Assembly: GCF_004801305.1 (NCBI RefSeq) | Contig: NZ_SSOD01000008.1 | Span: 62,001 to 126,000 of the forward strand | Direction of reading: 5' to 3' | DNA: 64,000 nucleotides | Source: Pseudothauera rhizosphaerae | GTDB lineage: Bacteria; Pseudomonadota; Gammaproteobacteria; Burkholderiales; Rhodocyclaceae | Part shown: positions 7,957 through 16,301 of the stretch, one piece after another | Numbering within the stretch: position 1 is the stretch's first letter | Layout of the letters: each line of letters begins with the position of its first letter | Notes under the pieces: model-generated | Told to the model about the DNA's origin: nothing | Databases searched by the model: none | What the model saw: the letters and a program-made list of their open reading frames with translations, nothing else | Program-made: the position numbers and the translations under genes

Positions 7957-9906
7957 TCAGGCTTCCACGATCATCCGGCCGCGCATTTCCAGGTGCAGGG
8001 CGTGGCAGAAGTGGCTGCAGTAGTACCAGTACACGCCCGGCTTGTCGGCCTTGAAGGTGACCGACGCGGTTTCCTGCGGATTGACGATGAAGTTGATGTT
8101 GTACTTGGGCACGGCGAAGCCGTGGGTGAGGTCCTCGATCTTGTCCAGGTTGGTCAGGATGATGGTCACCTCGTCGCCACGCTTGACCTTGAACTCGCGC
8201 GGATCGAAGGCCGGCGCCTGGGAGGTGATCTTCACCGTGACCTTGTTGCCGTTGCGGAACACGCCGCCTTCCTTCGGGTCCTTCACCGCCAGCGGGAAGT
8301 CGTCCAGCGAGTACACCTGCTTGGGCTGGAGCAGTTCGCGCTTGAAGATGATGAAGTCGTGCGGCTCCGGGCGTACCGGGTGGTCGGCGAACAGGTGCAT
8401 CTTGTCGCCGGAGATGTCCACCAGTTGCTCGTTCTCGGGGTGCAGCGGGCCGACCGGCAGGTAGCGGTCCTTGGAGAACTTGCACCCTACCGACAGCCAC
8501 TGGCCGTCGGCGAAGGCCGTCTCGGATTGCGAAGCGTTGAGGTGGCCCGGCTGGTACTGCACGTCCAGGCGGTCCACCACGTATTGCGCGCTGGTGTCGC
8601 CGTTATGGAACTTGATCGCCGCATCCACGTTCCACTTGACCACCTGGCTGTCCAGGAACAGCGTGGTGTAGGCGTTGCCGCGGCCGTCGAAGGCGGTGTG
8701 CAGGGGGCCGAGGCCCAGTTCGACTTCGGCGACGATGGCCTTGTCGGGGTCGTCCAGCTTGCCGTCGAACCAGTCCAGCACCTTGGCCAGTTCGATCACC
8801 GAGGCGGTGGGCGACAGTTTGCCGGCGCAGATGAAGTACTTGCCGTCCGGGCTGGCGTTGACGCCGTGGGGGTTCTTCGGCACGGAAACGTAGGCGGTGA
8901 GCGCCGTGGCCGGGTCCGCGTTGGCCGCGCGGGTGCCATCGACCACCGGCACCTTGGAGTCGCCATAGGTGGCGAACTTGCCGTCCTTCACCGCCTGCTC
9001 GATGCGCGCGATGTTGAAGAACAGGCACGCGTCGCGCTCGGACGACATCATGCCTTCATAGTGGTAGCCGCCCTCGATGTTGTACTGGTTGGTGGCGGCC
9101 AGCTTGCCGTCGTAGGAGGTCGCGGTGAGGTCGCAGTTGCCGTCGATCAGTACCTGCCAGCGTACCGCCATGGTCTCGGCATCCACGCAGGTGAACAGCG
9201 AGCGGTACTTTTCCGGGTTGTCCGCGTCGCGGCCGTCGTTGGGCAGCGGAATGTGGAACTCGGCGCCGGCGAAAACGCGGGTGGTGTAGTTGATGGCGGG
9301 ATCGACCGGATCGCGCTTGTCCGGGAAGATGCCGTGGAAGCCCTGGATGTTCGGGATCTCGGTGATCTTGTCGCAGACGAAGTAATCCAGGCGGATGCGC
9401 GCGATGCGGCTGTTGATCTTGTCGTTGATCCAGGCGTAGCGGCCGTCGTAGTTGCCGTCCTTGTACGAGCCGTGCACGTGGTGGGTGTCGCCCACGGTGT
9501 ATTTCAGGCTGCCGTCGGGCTTGGTGCCCATGATGGCCTTGGACTCGTTGGTGATGCCCCAGCCGACCAGGGCATCCGGCACGAAGCACGGAATGCGGTG
9601 CAGTTCGCGGCCCGAGGGCAGGCCCAGCACGCGCAGGTCGCCGTTGTGGCCGCCGGACCACAGGCCGTAATAGGTGTCCAGTTCACCCGGGGCGAGGTGG
9701 TACTTGCTGCCGCCGGCCTTGGCGGCAGTCACGCTTCCGGCAGCGGGAGCCGGTGCGGGTGCGGCGGCCTGCTCCTGCTTGCAGGCGGACAGGCCCACCG
9801 ACAGGCCAGCGCCGGCCAGGCCGGCGAAGGCGGCGGTGTTCAGGAACTTGCGTCGACCGGGATCGGGCTGGGCGTCGAGCATGTTGTTGGTGTGATCGTG
9901 CTTCAT
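7957..9906 (-). CDS. nosZ: Nitrous oxide reductase (Tat-exported, clade I type)
   Basis: NosZ reduces N2O to N2 in the periplasm using the CuA and CuZ copper centres, the last step of denitrification. The 649-aa product starts with a Tat signal (DPGRRKFLNTAAFAG). A seven-bladed propeller region carries CuZ-ligand histidines (for example GLWSGGHNGD and GDTHHVHGS). A C-terminal cupredoxin domain holds the CuA motif CSHFCHALHLEM (Cys about 630 and 634, His 638, Met 641). The ATG at 9906 has AGGGAG about 9 nt upstream and precedes the Tat signal; an upstream in-frame ATG lacks this. It is the first gene of the cluster. Confidence 0.98.
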   Translation of the reverse strand: MKHDHTNNMLDAQPDPGRRKFLNTAAFAGLAGAGLSVGLSACKQEQAAAPAPAPAAGSVTAAKAGGSKYHLAPGELDTYYGLWSGGHNGDLRVLGLPSGRELHRIPCFVPDALVGWGITNESKAIMGTKPDGSLKYTVGDTHHVHGSYKDGNYDGRYAWINDKINSRIARIRLDYFVCDKITEIPNIQGFHGIFPDKRDPVDPAINYTTRVFAGAEFHIPLPNDGRDADNPEKYRSLFTCVDAETMAVRWQVLIDGNCDLTATSYDGKLAATNQYNIEGGYHYEGMMSSERDACLFFNIARIEQAVKDGKFATYGDSKVPVVDGTRAANADPATALTAYVSVPKNPHGVNASPDGKYFICAGKLSPTASVIELAKVLDWFDGKLDDPDKAIVAEVELGLGPLHTAFDGRGNAYTTLFLDSQVVKWNVDAAIKFHNGDTSAQYVVDRLDVQYQPGHLNASQSETAFADGQWLSVGCKFSKDRYLPVGPLHPENEQLVDISGDKMHLFADHPVRPEPHDFIIFKRELLQPKQVYSLDDFPLAVKDPKEGGVFRNGNKVTVKITSQAPAFDPREFKVKRGDEVTIILTNLDKIEDLTHGFAVPKYNINFIVNPQETASVTFKADKPGVYWYYCSHFCHALHLEMRGRMIVEA

Positions 9907-9984
9907 GGCTTTGCGCTCCCTTTCTACAGTGGTGATCGGTGATCGTCCCGGCACGGCCCGAAGTCGGGTCCGGGGCTCGCGCCT

Positions 9985-10017
9985 GCGTCAATTTGACGCT
10001 GCGACGATTTGTCGCAG
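9985..10017 (-). repeat. Two inverted repeats in the nosZ leader
   Basis: Two palindromes abut: 9985-9999 (7-bp arms around one base) and 9999-10017 (arms CTGCGAC/GTCGCAG around 5 nt). They fall right at and after the predicted nosZ transcription start (about 10015), so they would form stem-loops at the mRNA 5' end. They could stabilise the message or bind a regulator; neither is shown by the sequence alone. Confidence 0.55.
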
Positions 10018-10021
10018 ATGG

Positions 10022-10063
10022 ACTCTATCCAACCCAACATGGGGAAGCCTTGATTTACGACAA
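10022..10063 (-). promoter_or_regulatory. nosZ promoter with FNR/DNR-type box
   Basis: On the minus strand, TTGATTTACGACAA (10063-10050 when read on the opposite strand; the element is near-palindromic) matches the FNR/DNR consensus in 8 or 9 of 10 positions. A TAGAGT -10 (10027-10022) lies 22 nt downstream. This is the arrangement seen at nosR. The predicted transcription start near 10015 gives a leader of about 110 nt. Confidence 0.65.
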
Positions 10064-10113
10064 GAACGGGAAACTCACCGGAACGGGGGTGTTCGGCCTC
10101 GCGGAGAGGCGGG

Positions 10114-11409
10114 GTGCTGCGCATAATGGCGCCCATGCCGCATCCGCCTTCCGCCCCGCCTCCGCCCGCGCACAGGCACGGCCGCAGCCAGATCGCCCGC
10201 CTGCTGGTGTTGCGCTGGCTGTCGGTGGCTGCCATGGCGGCCGCCACGCTGGCGCTGCCGCCGCTGCTCGGCGTGGAATTGCCGCAGGCGCGCATGCTGG
10301 CGGTGGCCGTGGTGCTGGCCGGCTGCAATCTGGGGACACTGGCCTGGCTGGCCGGGCGGCCGGCTCCGCCCGGCCCATGGGCGCTGTTCACCCATCTCGC
10401 GGTGGATATTGCGGGCTGGAGCGTGTTCCTCTACCTGAGCGGCGGCGCCACCAATCCGCTCATCTCCCTGTTCCTGCCCCTGGTAGCGATCGGCGCGGCC
10501 ATCCTGCCCGCGTTCCAGGGCTGGCTGCTGGCGGCGCTGGCGGTGGCGGCCTATTCGCTGCTGTGGCACGTGAACCGGCCCATAGCCTTCCGCGCCACCG
10601 CGGATGCGATGCACTGGCACCTGACCGGCATGTGGATCACCTTCGCCCTTTCGGCGCTGGTGGTGGTGTGGTTCGTGGCCCGCGCCACCGCCGCTCTGCG
10701 CCGGCGCGAACGCGAGCTGGCCGCGGCGCGCGAGGCGCAGGCGCGCGACGAGCAGATCCTCGCGCTGGCCAACCTCGCCGCCGGCGCCGCCCACAAGCTG
10801 GGCACGCCGCTGGGCACGCTGCGCATCCTGGCCGACGAACTGGCACGCAGCGCGCCACCGGGTGCCATGCGTGAGGACCTCGAACTGATGCGCGCGCAGA
10901 TCGAACACTGCAAGCGCATCCTCGGCGGGCTCACCGCCGACGCCGGGGCCTTGCGCGCCGAAGGCGGCGGCGCGCTGCCGGCCGACGACTGGATGCGCAC
11001 CGTGGTCGACCGCTGGCAGGCCTTGCGCCCGCACGTGCCGGCCCGCCTGACCTGCGCGGAGAGTCTGGCCGGAGAGCGCATCGTTGCCGACGCGACGCTG
11101 GGCGAAGCCCTGCACACGCTGATCAACAACGCCGCCGACGCCAGCCCGGGGGCGGTGGAGATCGAGGCCGGGCTGGCCGATGGCGCGTTGCGCGTCGAGG
11201 TGCGCGACCGCGGCCCCGGCATCGCGCCGGCGCTGCAGGCCGAACTGGGGCGCGCCCCGCTGGGCGCGCACGAGGACGGCATGGGCATCGGCCTCTTCCT
11301 CGCCCATGCCGCGCTCGCCCGCCTGGGCGGCACGCTGGCGCTGCTGCCGCGCGCGGGTGGTGGTACGATCGCCCGCCTGAGTGTGCCGCTGGAGCGTATC
11401 CGCTCATGA
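10114..11409 (+). CDS. regB: RegB/PrrB/ActS-type redox sensor histidine kinase
   Basis: This 431-aa membrane kinase probably senses the redox or quinone state. It has about six hydrophobic segments (residues 30-190). The quinone-contact motif GGATNPLISLFLPL is at about 110-123. The RegB-type H-box GAAHKLGTPLGT has the phospho-His at about 227, and an EHC Cys follows about 40 residues later. The HATPase domain has NNAADAS, DRGPGI and GMGIGLFLAH. Starts at 10126 or 10135 are also possible. It is divergent from nosZ and overlaps its response regulator by 4 nt. The symbol is by family resemblance. Confidence 0.88.
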   Translation: MLRIMAPMPHPPSAPPPPAHRHGRSQIARLLVLRWLSVAAMAAATLALPPLLGVELPQARMLAVAVVLAGCNLGTLAWLAGRPAPPGPWALFTHLAVDIAGWSVFLYLSGGATNPLISLFLPLVAIGAAILPAFQGWLLAALAVAAYSLLWHVNRPIAFRATADAMHWHLTGMWITFALSALVVVWFVARATAALRRRERELAAAREAQARDEQILALANLAAGAAHKLGTPLGTLRILADELARSAPPGAMREDLELMRAQIEHCKRILGGLTADAGALRAEGGGALPADDWMRTVVDRWQALRPHVPARLTCAESLAGERIVADATLGEALHTLINNAADASPGAVEIEAGLADGALRVEVRDRGPGIAPALQAELGRAPLGAHEDGMGIGLFLAHAALARLGGTLALLPRAGGGTIARLSVPLERIRS

Positions 11410-11945
11410 ACGAAACCCGTCCCCATCTGCTCGTCATCGACGACGACGCGGTGTTCAACCGCGTGCTGTCGCGCGCGCTGACCCAGCGCGGCTTCGCCGT
11501 GTTCAGCGCCCACAGCCAGGCCGAGGCCCTGCAGCTTGCCGACGCGCACGAACCGGAGTTCGTCGTGCTCGACCTCAACCTGGACGGCGAATCCGGCCTC
11601 AAGCTGATCGCGCCGCTGCTGGGCATCAACCCCCATGCGCGCATCCTGGTGCTGACTGGCTATGCCAGCATCGCCACCGCGGTCAATGCGGTGAAGCTGG
11701 GGGCGGTGCAGTATCTGGCCAAGCCGGCCGAAGTGGAGGCCATCGTCAAGGCACTGCAGGCCGCCGAACTGGTCGTCGAGGACGAGATCGACACGCGCCC
11801 GCTGTCCGTGGACCGGCTCGAATGGGAGCACATCCAGCGCGTGCTGACCGAACACGGCGGCAACGTATCGGCCACCGCGCGCGCGCTCGACATGCACCGC
11901 CGCACCCTGCAGCGCAAGCTGGCGCGCCCGCCGGTGAGAGGCTGA
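11406..11945 (+). CDS. regA: RegA/PrrA/ActR-type response regulator
   Basis: This 179-aa regulator pairs with the upstream kinase. The receiver domain holds the acidic pocket IDDD (11-14), the phospho-acceptor Asp in VVLDLNLDGESG (about 56) and the Lys in LAKPAE. A C-terminal Fis-type helix-turn-helix (SATARALDMHRRTLQRKL) binds DNA, as in RegA/ActR. The ATG overlaps the kinase stop. The pair is known in other proteobacteria to adjust respiration and denitrification genes; control of the neighbouring nos genes is likely but inferred. Confidence 0.9.
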   Translation: MNETRPHLLVIDDDAVFNRVLSRALTQRGFAVFSAHSQAEALQLADAHEPEFVVLDLNLDGESGLKLIAPLLGINPHARILVLTGYASIATAVNAVKLGAVQYLAKPAEVEAIVKALQAAELVVEDEIDTRPLSVDRLEWEHIQRVLTEHGGNVSATARALDMHRRTLQRKLARPPVRG

Positions 11946-11955
11946 GCGTAAACGC

Positions 11956-11985
11956 ACGAAAGCCGGTCGAGTGACCGGCTTTCGT
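11956..11985. terminator. Bidirectional terminator hairpin after regA
   Basis: A perfect 13-bp stem (11956-11968 with 11973-11985) closes a GAGT loop, 8 nt after the regA stop and 4 nt beyond the minus-strand tRNA-Asn. The T run is weak on both sides. It probably serves both the plus-strand regBA unit and the minus-strand tRNA unit. Confidence 0.7.
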
Positions 11986-11989
11986 GATC

Positions 11990-12065
11990 TGGCTCCCCGA
12001 CCTGGGCTCGAACCAGGGACCTGCGGATTAACAGTCCGTCGCTCTACCGACTGAGCTATCGGGGA
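11990..12065 (-). tRNA. tRNA-Asn (GTT), copy 2
   Basis: This 76-nt gene includes an encoded CCA. It has anticodon GTT in CTGTTAA, the T-arm GGTTCGAGCCC and a fully paired acceptor stem. It is second in the minus-strand tRNA-Asn tandem, 71 nt downstream of the first. The 27-43 pair at the top of the anticodon stem is an A/C mismatch. Confidence 0.96.
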
Positions 12066-12102
12066 ATAAACGCTTGATGCAAACCATATCGGAGGCTTGC
12101 TG

Positions 12103-12126
12103 AAAACCGCCGTGACGGCGGTTTTT
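12103..12126 (-). terminator. Hairpin between the tRNA-Asn genes
   Basis: AACCGCC/GGCGGTT arms around a short TGA-type loop are flanked by A and T runs, so the element looks like a terminator on either strand. It may separate the two tRNA transcripts or be processed out. Confidence 0.5.
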
Positions 12127-12136
12127 CTGAATTCTT

Positions 12137-12212
12137 TGGCTCCCCGACCTGGGCTCGAACCAGGGACCTACGGATTAACAGTCCGGCGCTCTACCGACTG
12201 AGCTATCGAGGA
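12137..12212 (-). tRNA. tRNA-Asn (GTT), copy 1
   Basis: This 76-nt gene includes CCA, with anticodon GTT. It differs from the other copy at a few positions: one G-U wobble in the acceptor stem (position 4-69) and changes in the anticodon-stem flank. It is preceded by a good sigma-70 promoter. Confidence 0.96.
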
Positions 12213-12224
12213 ACAGAGCCGCGC

Positions 12225-12253
12225 ATTCTAGGCAAGGCGCGGTATGGCGTCAA
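12225..12253 (-). promoter_or_regulatory. Sigma-70 promoter of tRNA-Asn genes
   Basis: On the minus strand, TTGACG (12253-12248) and TAGAAT (12230-12225) are separated by 17 nt. The predicted start is about 6 nt before the first tRNA-Asn. Confidence 0.75.
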
Positions 12254-12301
12254 GGCGAGGGCGGCGTTTTTTCCTGCTTGCCGCCGCCCTGCGGACGGGT
12301 T

Positions 12302-13510
12302 TCAGACCTTGACCACTGCGGCAATCGCCTTGGCCACGTAGCCGATGTTCTTCGAGTTCAGCGCGGCCAGGCAGATGCGGCCGGTGGACACGGCGTAGAT
12401 GCCGAAGTCGCTCTTCAGCTTCTCCACTTGGGCGGCGGTCAGCCCGGTGTAGGAGAACATGCCGCGCTGCTTGATGACGAAGGAGAAGTCCTGAGCCACG
12501 CCTGCGGCTTTGAGTTGCTCCACCAGGCCGGTGCGCATGGCGCGGATGCGCTCGCGCATGCCGGCCAGTTCGTCTTCCCACTGCTGGCGCAGTTCGGGGG
12601 AGTTCAGCACCGCGGCGACGACGGCGCCGCCGTGGGTCGGCGGGTTGGAATAGTTGGTGCGGACCACGCGCTTGACCTGCGACAGCACGCGCGCCGATTC
12701 GTCCTTGCCGGCAGTGACGATGGAGAGTGCCCCGACACGCTCGCCGTACAGGGAGAAACTCTTGGAGAAGGAGCTGGAGACGAAGAACTGCAGGCCGCTG
12801 GTGGAGAAGGCGCGCACCGCCACGGCGTCGGCGGCTATGCCGTCGGCGAAGCCCTGGTAGGCCATGTCCAGGAAGGGCACCAGGCCGCGGGAGCGGCAGG
12901 CGTCGACCACCTCGTTCCACTGGGCGTCGGAGAGGTCGGCGCCGGTGGGATTGTGGCAGCAGGCGTGCAGCACGACGACGGAGCCGGGGGCGAGCGATTC
13001 CAGCCTGGCCTTCAGTCCGGCGAAGTTCACGCCGCGGGTGGCGGCGTCGTAGTAGGGGTAGGTTTCCACCGGGAAGCCGGCGGATTCGAACAGGGCGCGG
13101 TGGTTTTCCCAGCTCGGATCGGAGATGTACACGGTGGCGCCCGGCAGCAGGCGCTTCAGGTAGTCGGCGCCCACCTTCAGCGCGCCGGTGCCGCCCAGGG
13201 CCTCGACGGTGATGACCTGGCCGTTGGCGATGAGGGCGGAATCCTTGCCGAACAGCAGGTTCTGCACCGCGCCGTTGTACGCGGCCAGCCCTTCGATGGG
13301 CTGGTAGCCGCGCGGCGGCTGGGCTTCCAGGCGGGCCTTCTCGGCGGCGCGCACGGCGGCCAGCAGCGGGATCTTGCCGTTGTCGTCGTAGTACACGCCG
13401 ACGCCCAGGTTCACCTTTTCGGCGCGGGTGTCGGCGGCGAAGGCCTCGTTCAGGCCAAGGATCGGGTCACGGGGTGCCATTTCGACGGCGGCGAAGATCG
13501 AGGCGGGCAT
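12302..13510 (-). CDS. tyrB: Aromatic/aspartate amino acid aminotransferase (class I)
   Basis: This cytoplasmic PLP enzyme moves amino groups between aspartate or aromatic amino acids and 2-oxoglutarate. The 402-aa product follows the aspC/tyrB subgroup: YQPIEGL, NPTGADL, DMAYQGF, and the PLP-lysine motif SSSFSKSFSLYGERVG, with a RTNYSNPPTHG substrate loop. The ATG at 13510 has GGAG 6 nt upstream and is preferred over the ATG at 13594. Whether it prefers aromatic or aspartate substrates cannot be read from motifs, so the symbol is tentative. A GC-rich inverted repeat (about 12257-12290) downstream may end transcription. Confidence 0.9.
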   Translation of the reverse strand: MPASIFAAVEMAPRDPILGLNEAFAADTRAEKVNLGVGVYYDDNGKIPLLAAVRAAEKARLEAQPPRGYQPIEGLAAYNGAVQNLLFGKDSALIANGQVITVEALGGTGALKVGADYLKRLLPGATVYISDPSWENHRALFESAGFPVETYPYYDAATRGVNFAGLKARLESLAPGSVVVLHACCHNPTGADLSDAQWNEVVDACRSRGLVPFLDMAYQGFADGIAADAVAVRAFSTSGLQFFVSSSFSKSFSLYGERVGALSIVTAGKDESARVLSQVKRVVRTNYSNPPTHGGAVVAAVLNSPELRQQWEDELAGMRERIRAMRTGLVEQLKAAGVAQDFSFVIKQRGMFSYTGLTAAQVEKLKSDFGIYAVSTGRICLAALNSKNIGYVAKAIAAVVKV

Positions 13511-13675
13511 GTCGGCTCCAGTCAGGGGTGGGGCGTGCTGCCGGACGGGCGAACCGGACTGCGTTTGGGCGGTCCCTATGCCGTGCCTTGGCACGCAAAA
13601 TGATCAATAATCCTCGTTTGCCACCGCGCCGGAAACCCTGCGGCAGGCACCCGAAAACAAAGTGAAAATTCTAGC

Positions 13676-15736
13676 ATGACGAACCCCGACAGCGCCCGCG
13701 TGATCACCTTCGAGGGCAGCCCGTTCCGCCTGCACCAGCCGTTCCCGCCGGCGGGCGACCAGCCCGTGGCGATCGCGCAACTGGCGGAGGGGCTGCAGGA
13801 CGGCCTGATGTTCCAGACCCTGCTCGGCGTGACCGGCTCGGGCAAGACCTACACCATGGCCAACGTCATCGCCCAGTGCGGCCGGCCGGCCCTGGTGCTG
13901 GCGCCCAACAAGACGCTGGCCGCGCAGTTGTACTCGGAGTTCAAGGAGTTCCTGCCCGAGAACGCGGTGGAGTACTTCGTCTCCTACTACGACTACTACC
14001 AGCCGGAAGCCTACGTGCCCTCGCGCGACCTCTTCATCGAGAAGGATTCCAGCATCAACGAGCACATCGAGCAGATGCGCCTGTCGGCCACCAAGAGCCT
14101 GATGGAGCGGCGCGACGTGGTGATCGTGGCCACCGTGTCCTGCATCTACGGCATCGGCGACCCGGTGGACTACCACAGCATGGTGCTGCACCTGCGCGAG
14201 GGCGAGCGCATCGCCCACCGCGACCTCATCGCCCGCCTGGTGGCGATGCAGTACACCCGCGCGGACATGGATTTCCGCCGCGGCACCTTCCGCGTGCGCG
14301 GCGACGTGATCGACGTGTTCCCGTCGGAAAACGCGGAGCTGGCGGTGCGCATCGAGCTGTTCGACGACGAGATCGAGCATCTGACCCTGTTCGACCCGCT
14401 CACCGGCCACCTCAAGCAGAAGATGGTGCGCTTCACCGTCTATCCGTCCAGCCATTACGTGACCCCGCGCGCCACGGTGCTGAAGGCCGTCGAGGCGATC
14501 AAGGAGGAGCTCAACCAGCGGGTGTCCTTCTTCCAGCGCGAAGGCAAACTGGTGGAAGCGCAGCGCATCGAGCAGCGCACCCGCTTCGACCTGGAGATGC
14601 TCAACGAAATGGGCTTCTGCAAGGGCATCGAGAACTACTCGCGCCATCTCTCGGGCCGCGCGCCGGGCGAGCCGCCGCCGACGCTGATCGACTACCTGCC
14701 GTCCGACGCGCTGTTGTTCGTGGATGAATCCCACGTGACCGTGCCCCAGGTGGGCGGGATGTACAAGGGCGACCGCTCGCGCAAGGACAACCTGGTGGAA
14801 TACGGCTTCCGCCTGCCCTCGGCGCTGGACAACCGGCCGCTCAAGTTCGACGAGTTCGAGCGCCTGATGCCGCAGACCATCTTCGTCTCCGCCACGCCGG
14901 CGGCCTACGAGGAAGAACACCAGGGCCAGGTGGTGGAGCAGGTGGTGCGCCCCACGGGGTTGACCGATCCGGTGGTGGAGGTGCGTCCGGCGATCACCCA
15001 GGTGGACGACCTGCTGGGCGAGATCCGCCGCCGCGTCACCGCCGAAGAGCGCGTGCTGGTCACCGTGCTGACCAAGCGCATGGCCGAGGATCTCACCGAC
15101 TACCTGGCCGAGCACGGCGTGCGCGTGCGCTACCTGCATTCGGACATCGACACCGTGGAGCGCGTGGAGATCATCCGCGACCTGCGCCTGGGCGAGTTCG
15201 ACGTGCTGGTGGGCATCAACCTGTTGCGCGAGGGCCTGGACATCCCCGAGGTGTCCCTGGTGGCCATCCTGGACGCGGACAAGGAGGGCTTCCTGCGTTC
15301 GGTGCGCTCGCTGATCCAGACCATAGGCCGCGCCGCGCGCCACATCCACGGCACCGCCATCCTTTACGCGGACGTGATGACCGACTCCATGAAGGCCGCC
15401 ATCGGCGAGACCGAACGCCGCCGCGCCAAACAGATCGCCTTCAACGAGGCCAACGGCATCACGCCGAAGACGGTGACCAAGCGCATCAAGGACATCATCG
15501 ACGGCGTTTACAGCACCGCCGAGGGCGACAGGCGCGATGCCGCGCGGGTGGCGGAAGCCGGCGCCGACTACGAAGTGATGGACGAAAAAGGGCTGGCCCG
15601 CGCGATCAAGAAGCTGGAAAAGGCCATGCAGGAGCACGCCCGCAACCTGGAATTCGAAAAGGCCGCTGCGGCCCGCGACGAACTGTTCCGCCTGCGCCGC
15701 CAGGCCTTCGGCGCGGACCAGCACGGCAGCCTGTGA
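13676..15736 (+). CDS. uvrB: UvrB, excinuclease ABC subunit B
   Basis: UvrB is the damage-verifying helicase of nucleotide excision repair, working with UvrA and UvrC. The 686-aa product has Walker A GVTGSGKT (about 50), the beta-hairpin region with [10 protein letters not shown] and [12 protein letters not shown], helicase motifs ([38 protein letters not shown]) and a C-terminal UVR motif that contacts UvrC. uvrC lies at 43.4 kb on the same strand. Confidence 0.98.
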   Translation: MTNPDSARVITFEGSPFRLHQPFPPAGDQPVAIAQLAEGLQDGLMFQTLLGVTGSGKTYTMANVIAQCGRPALVLAPNKTLAAQLYSEFKEFLPENAVEYFVSYYDYYQPEAYVPSRDLFIEKDSSINEHIEQMRLSATKSLMERRDVVIVATVSCIYGIGDPVDYHSMVLHLREGERIAHRDLIARLVAMQYTRADMDFRRGTFRVRGDVIDVFPSENAELAVRIELFDDEIEHLTLFDPLTGHLKQKMVRFTVYPSSHYVTPRATVLKAVEAIKEELNQRVSFFQREGKLVEAQRIEQRTRFDLEMLNEMGFCKGIENYSRHLSGRAPGEPPPTLIDYLPSDALLFVDESHVTVPQVGGMYKGDRSRKDNLVEYGFRLPSALDNRPLKFDEFERLMPQTIFVSATPAAYEEEHQGQVVEQVVRPTGLTDPVVEVRPAITQVDDLLGEIRRRVTAEERVLVTVLTKRMAEDLTDYLAEHGVRVRYLHSDIDTVERVEIIRDLRLGEFDVLVGINLLREGLDIPEVSLVAILDADKEGFLRSVRSLIQTIGRAARHIHGTAILYADVMTDSMKAAIGETERRRAKQIAFNEANGITPKTVTKRIKDIIDGVYSTAEGDRRDAARVAEAGADYEVMDEKGLARAIKKLEKAMQEHARNLEFEKAAAARDELFRLRRQAFGADQHGSL

Positions 15737-15749
15737 CCGAGAGGGGTTC

Positions 15750-16220
15750 ATGATGAAGGTATTGTTCATCTGCACCGGCAACATCTGCAGATCGCCCACC
15801 GCCGAAGGTGTGGCCCGGCACTTCATCGAAGCCGCCGGGCTGGCCGGCGAGATCGAGGTCGATTCGGCCGGTACGCACGGCTACCACGTGGGCGAAGCGC
15901 CCGACCCGCGCGCCCGCAGGGTGGCCACGCGGCGCGGCTACGATCTCGATCGCCTGGTGGCCCGCCGCCTGGAGGCGGCCGACTTCCAGCGCTTCGACCT
16001 GCTGCTGGCGATGGACCGGGGCCACTACGAGGCTATGCTCAAAATGAGCCCCGAGGTCTACCACCCCAAGGTCGATCTCTTCATGCGCTACGCGCAGCGC
16101 TTCGATTTCGACGAAGTGCCCGATCCCTACTACGGCGGCGAGGCCGGTTTCGAGGCCGTGCTCGACATGTGCGAGGACGCGGTGCAGGGCCTGCTTGCCG
16201 CGCTCGCCCTGCGGCGCTGA
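15750..16220 (+). CDS. Low-molecular-weight protein-tyrosine phosphatase
   Basis: This 156-aa cytoplasmic phosphatase carries the CX5R loop in FICTGNICRSPTAEG (Cys about 8) and the general-acid Asp in DPYYGG. It starts 13 nt after uvrB with GAGAGGGG upstream; the first or second of two adjacent ATGs may be used. It lacks the tyrosine-kinase neighbour seen in capsule operons, so its substrate is unknown. Confidence 0.93.
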   Translation: MMKVLFICTGNICRSPTAEGVARHFIEAAGLAGEIEVDSAGTHGYHVGEAPDPRARRVATRRGYDLDRLVARRLEAADFQRFDLLLAMDRGHYEAMLKMSPEVYHPKVDLFMRYAQRFDFDEVPDPYYGGEAGFEAVLDMCEDAVQGLLAALALRR

Positions 16221-16257
16221 GCGTCGGCCACGAAGCGTAGCGCGGCGGGCAAGAAAA

Positions 16258-16278
16258 GAGGCGGGTCATCCCCGCCTC
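16258..16278. terminator. Terminator between phosphatase gene and rne
   Basis: An 8-bp stem (16258-16265 with 16271-16278) closes a 5-nt loop between convergent genes. The minus-strand side is followed by TTTTCTTG, which favours termination of rne; the plus side has only CTTTCCC. Confidence 0.75.
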
Positions 16279-16301
16279 CTTTCCCGCCTTTAGGACGTGG
16301 C

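Noticed and set aside
10064..10113. FNR box at 10050-10063 as activator of regB
   Set aside because: On the plus strand no -10 lies at the class II distance from the box, so activation toward regB is unsupported.
13604..15826. 740-aa minus-strand open frame opposite uvrB
   Set aside because: It is a shadow of uvrB. The plus strand carries all UvrB motifs and the antisense product is low-complexity.
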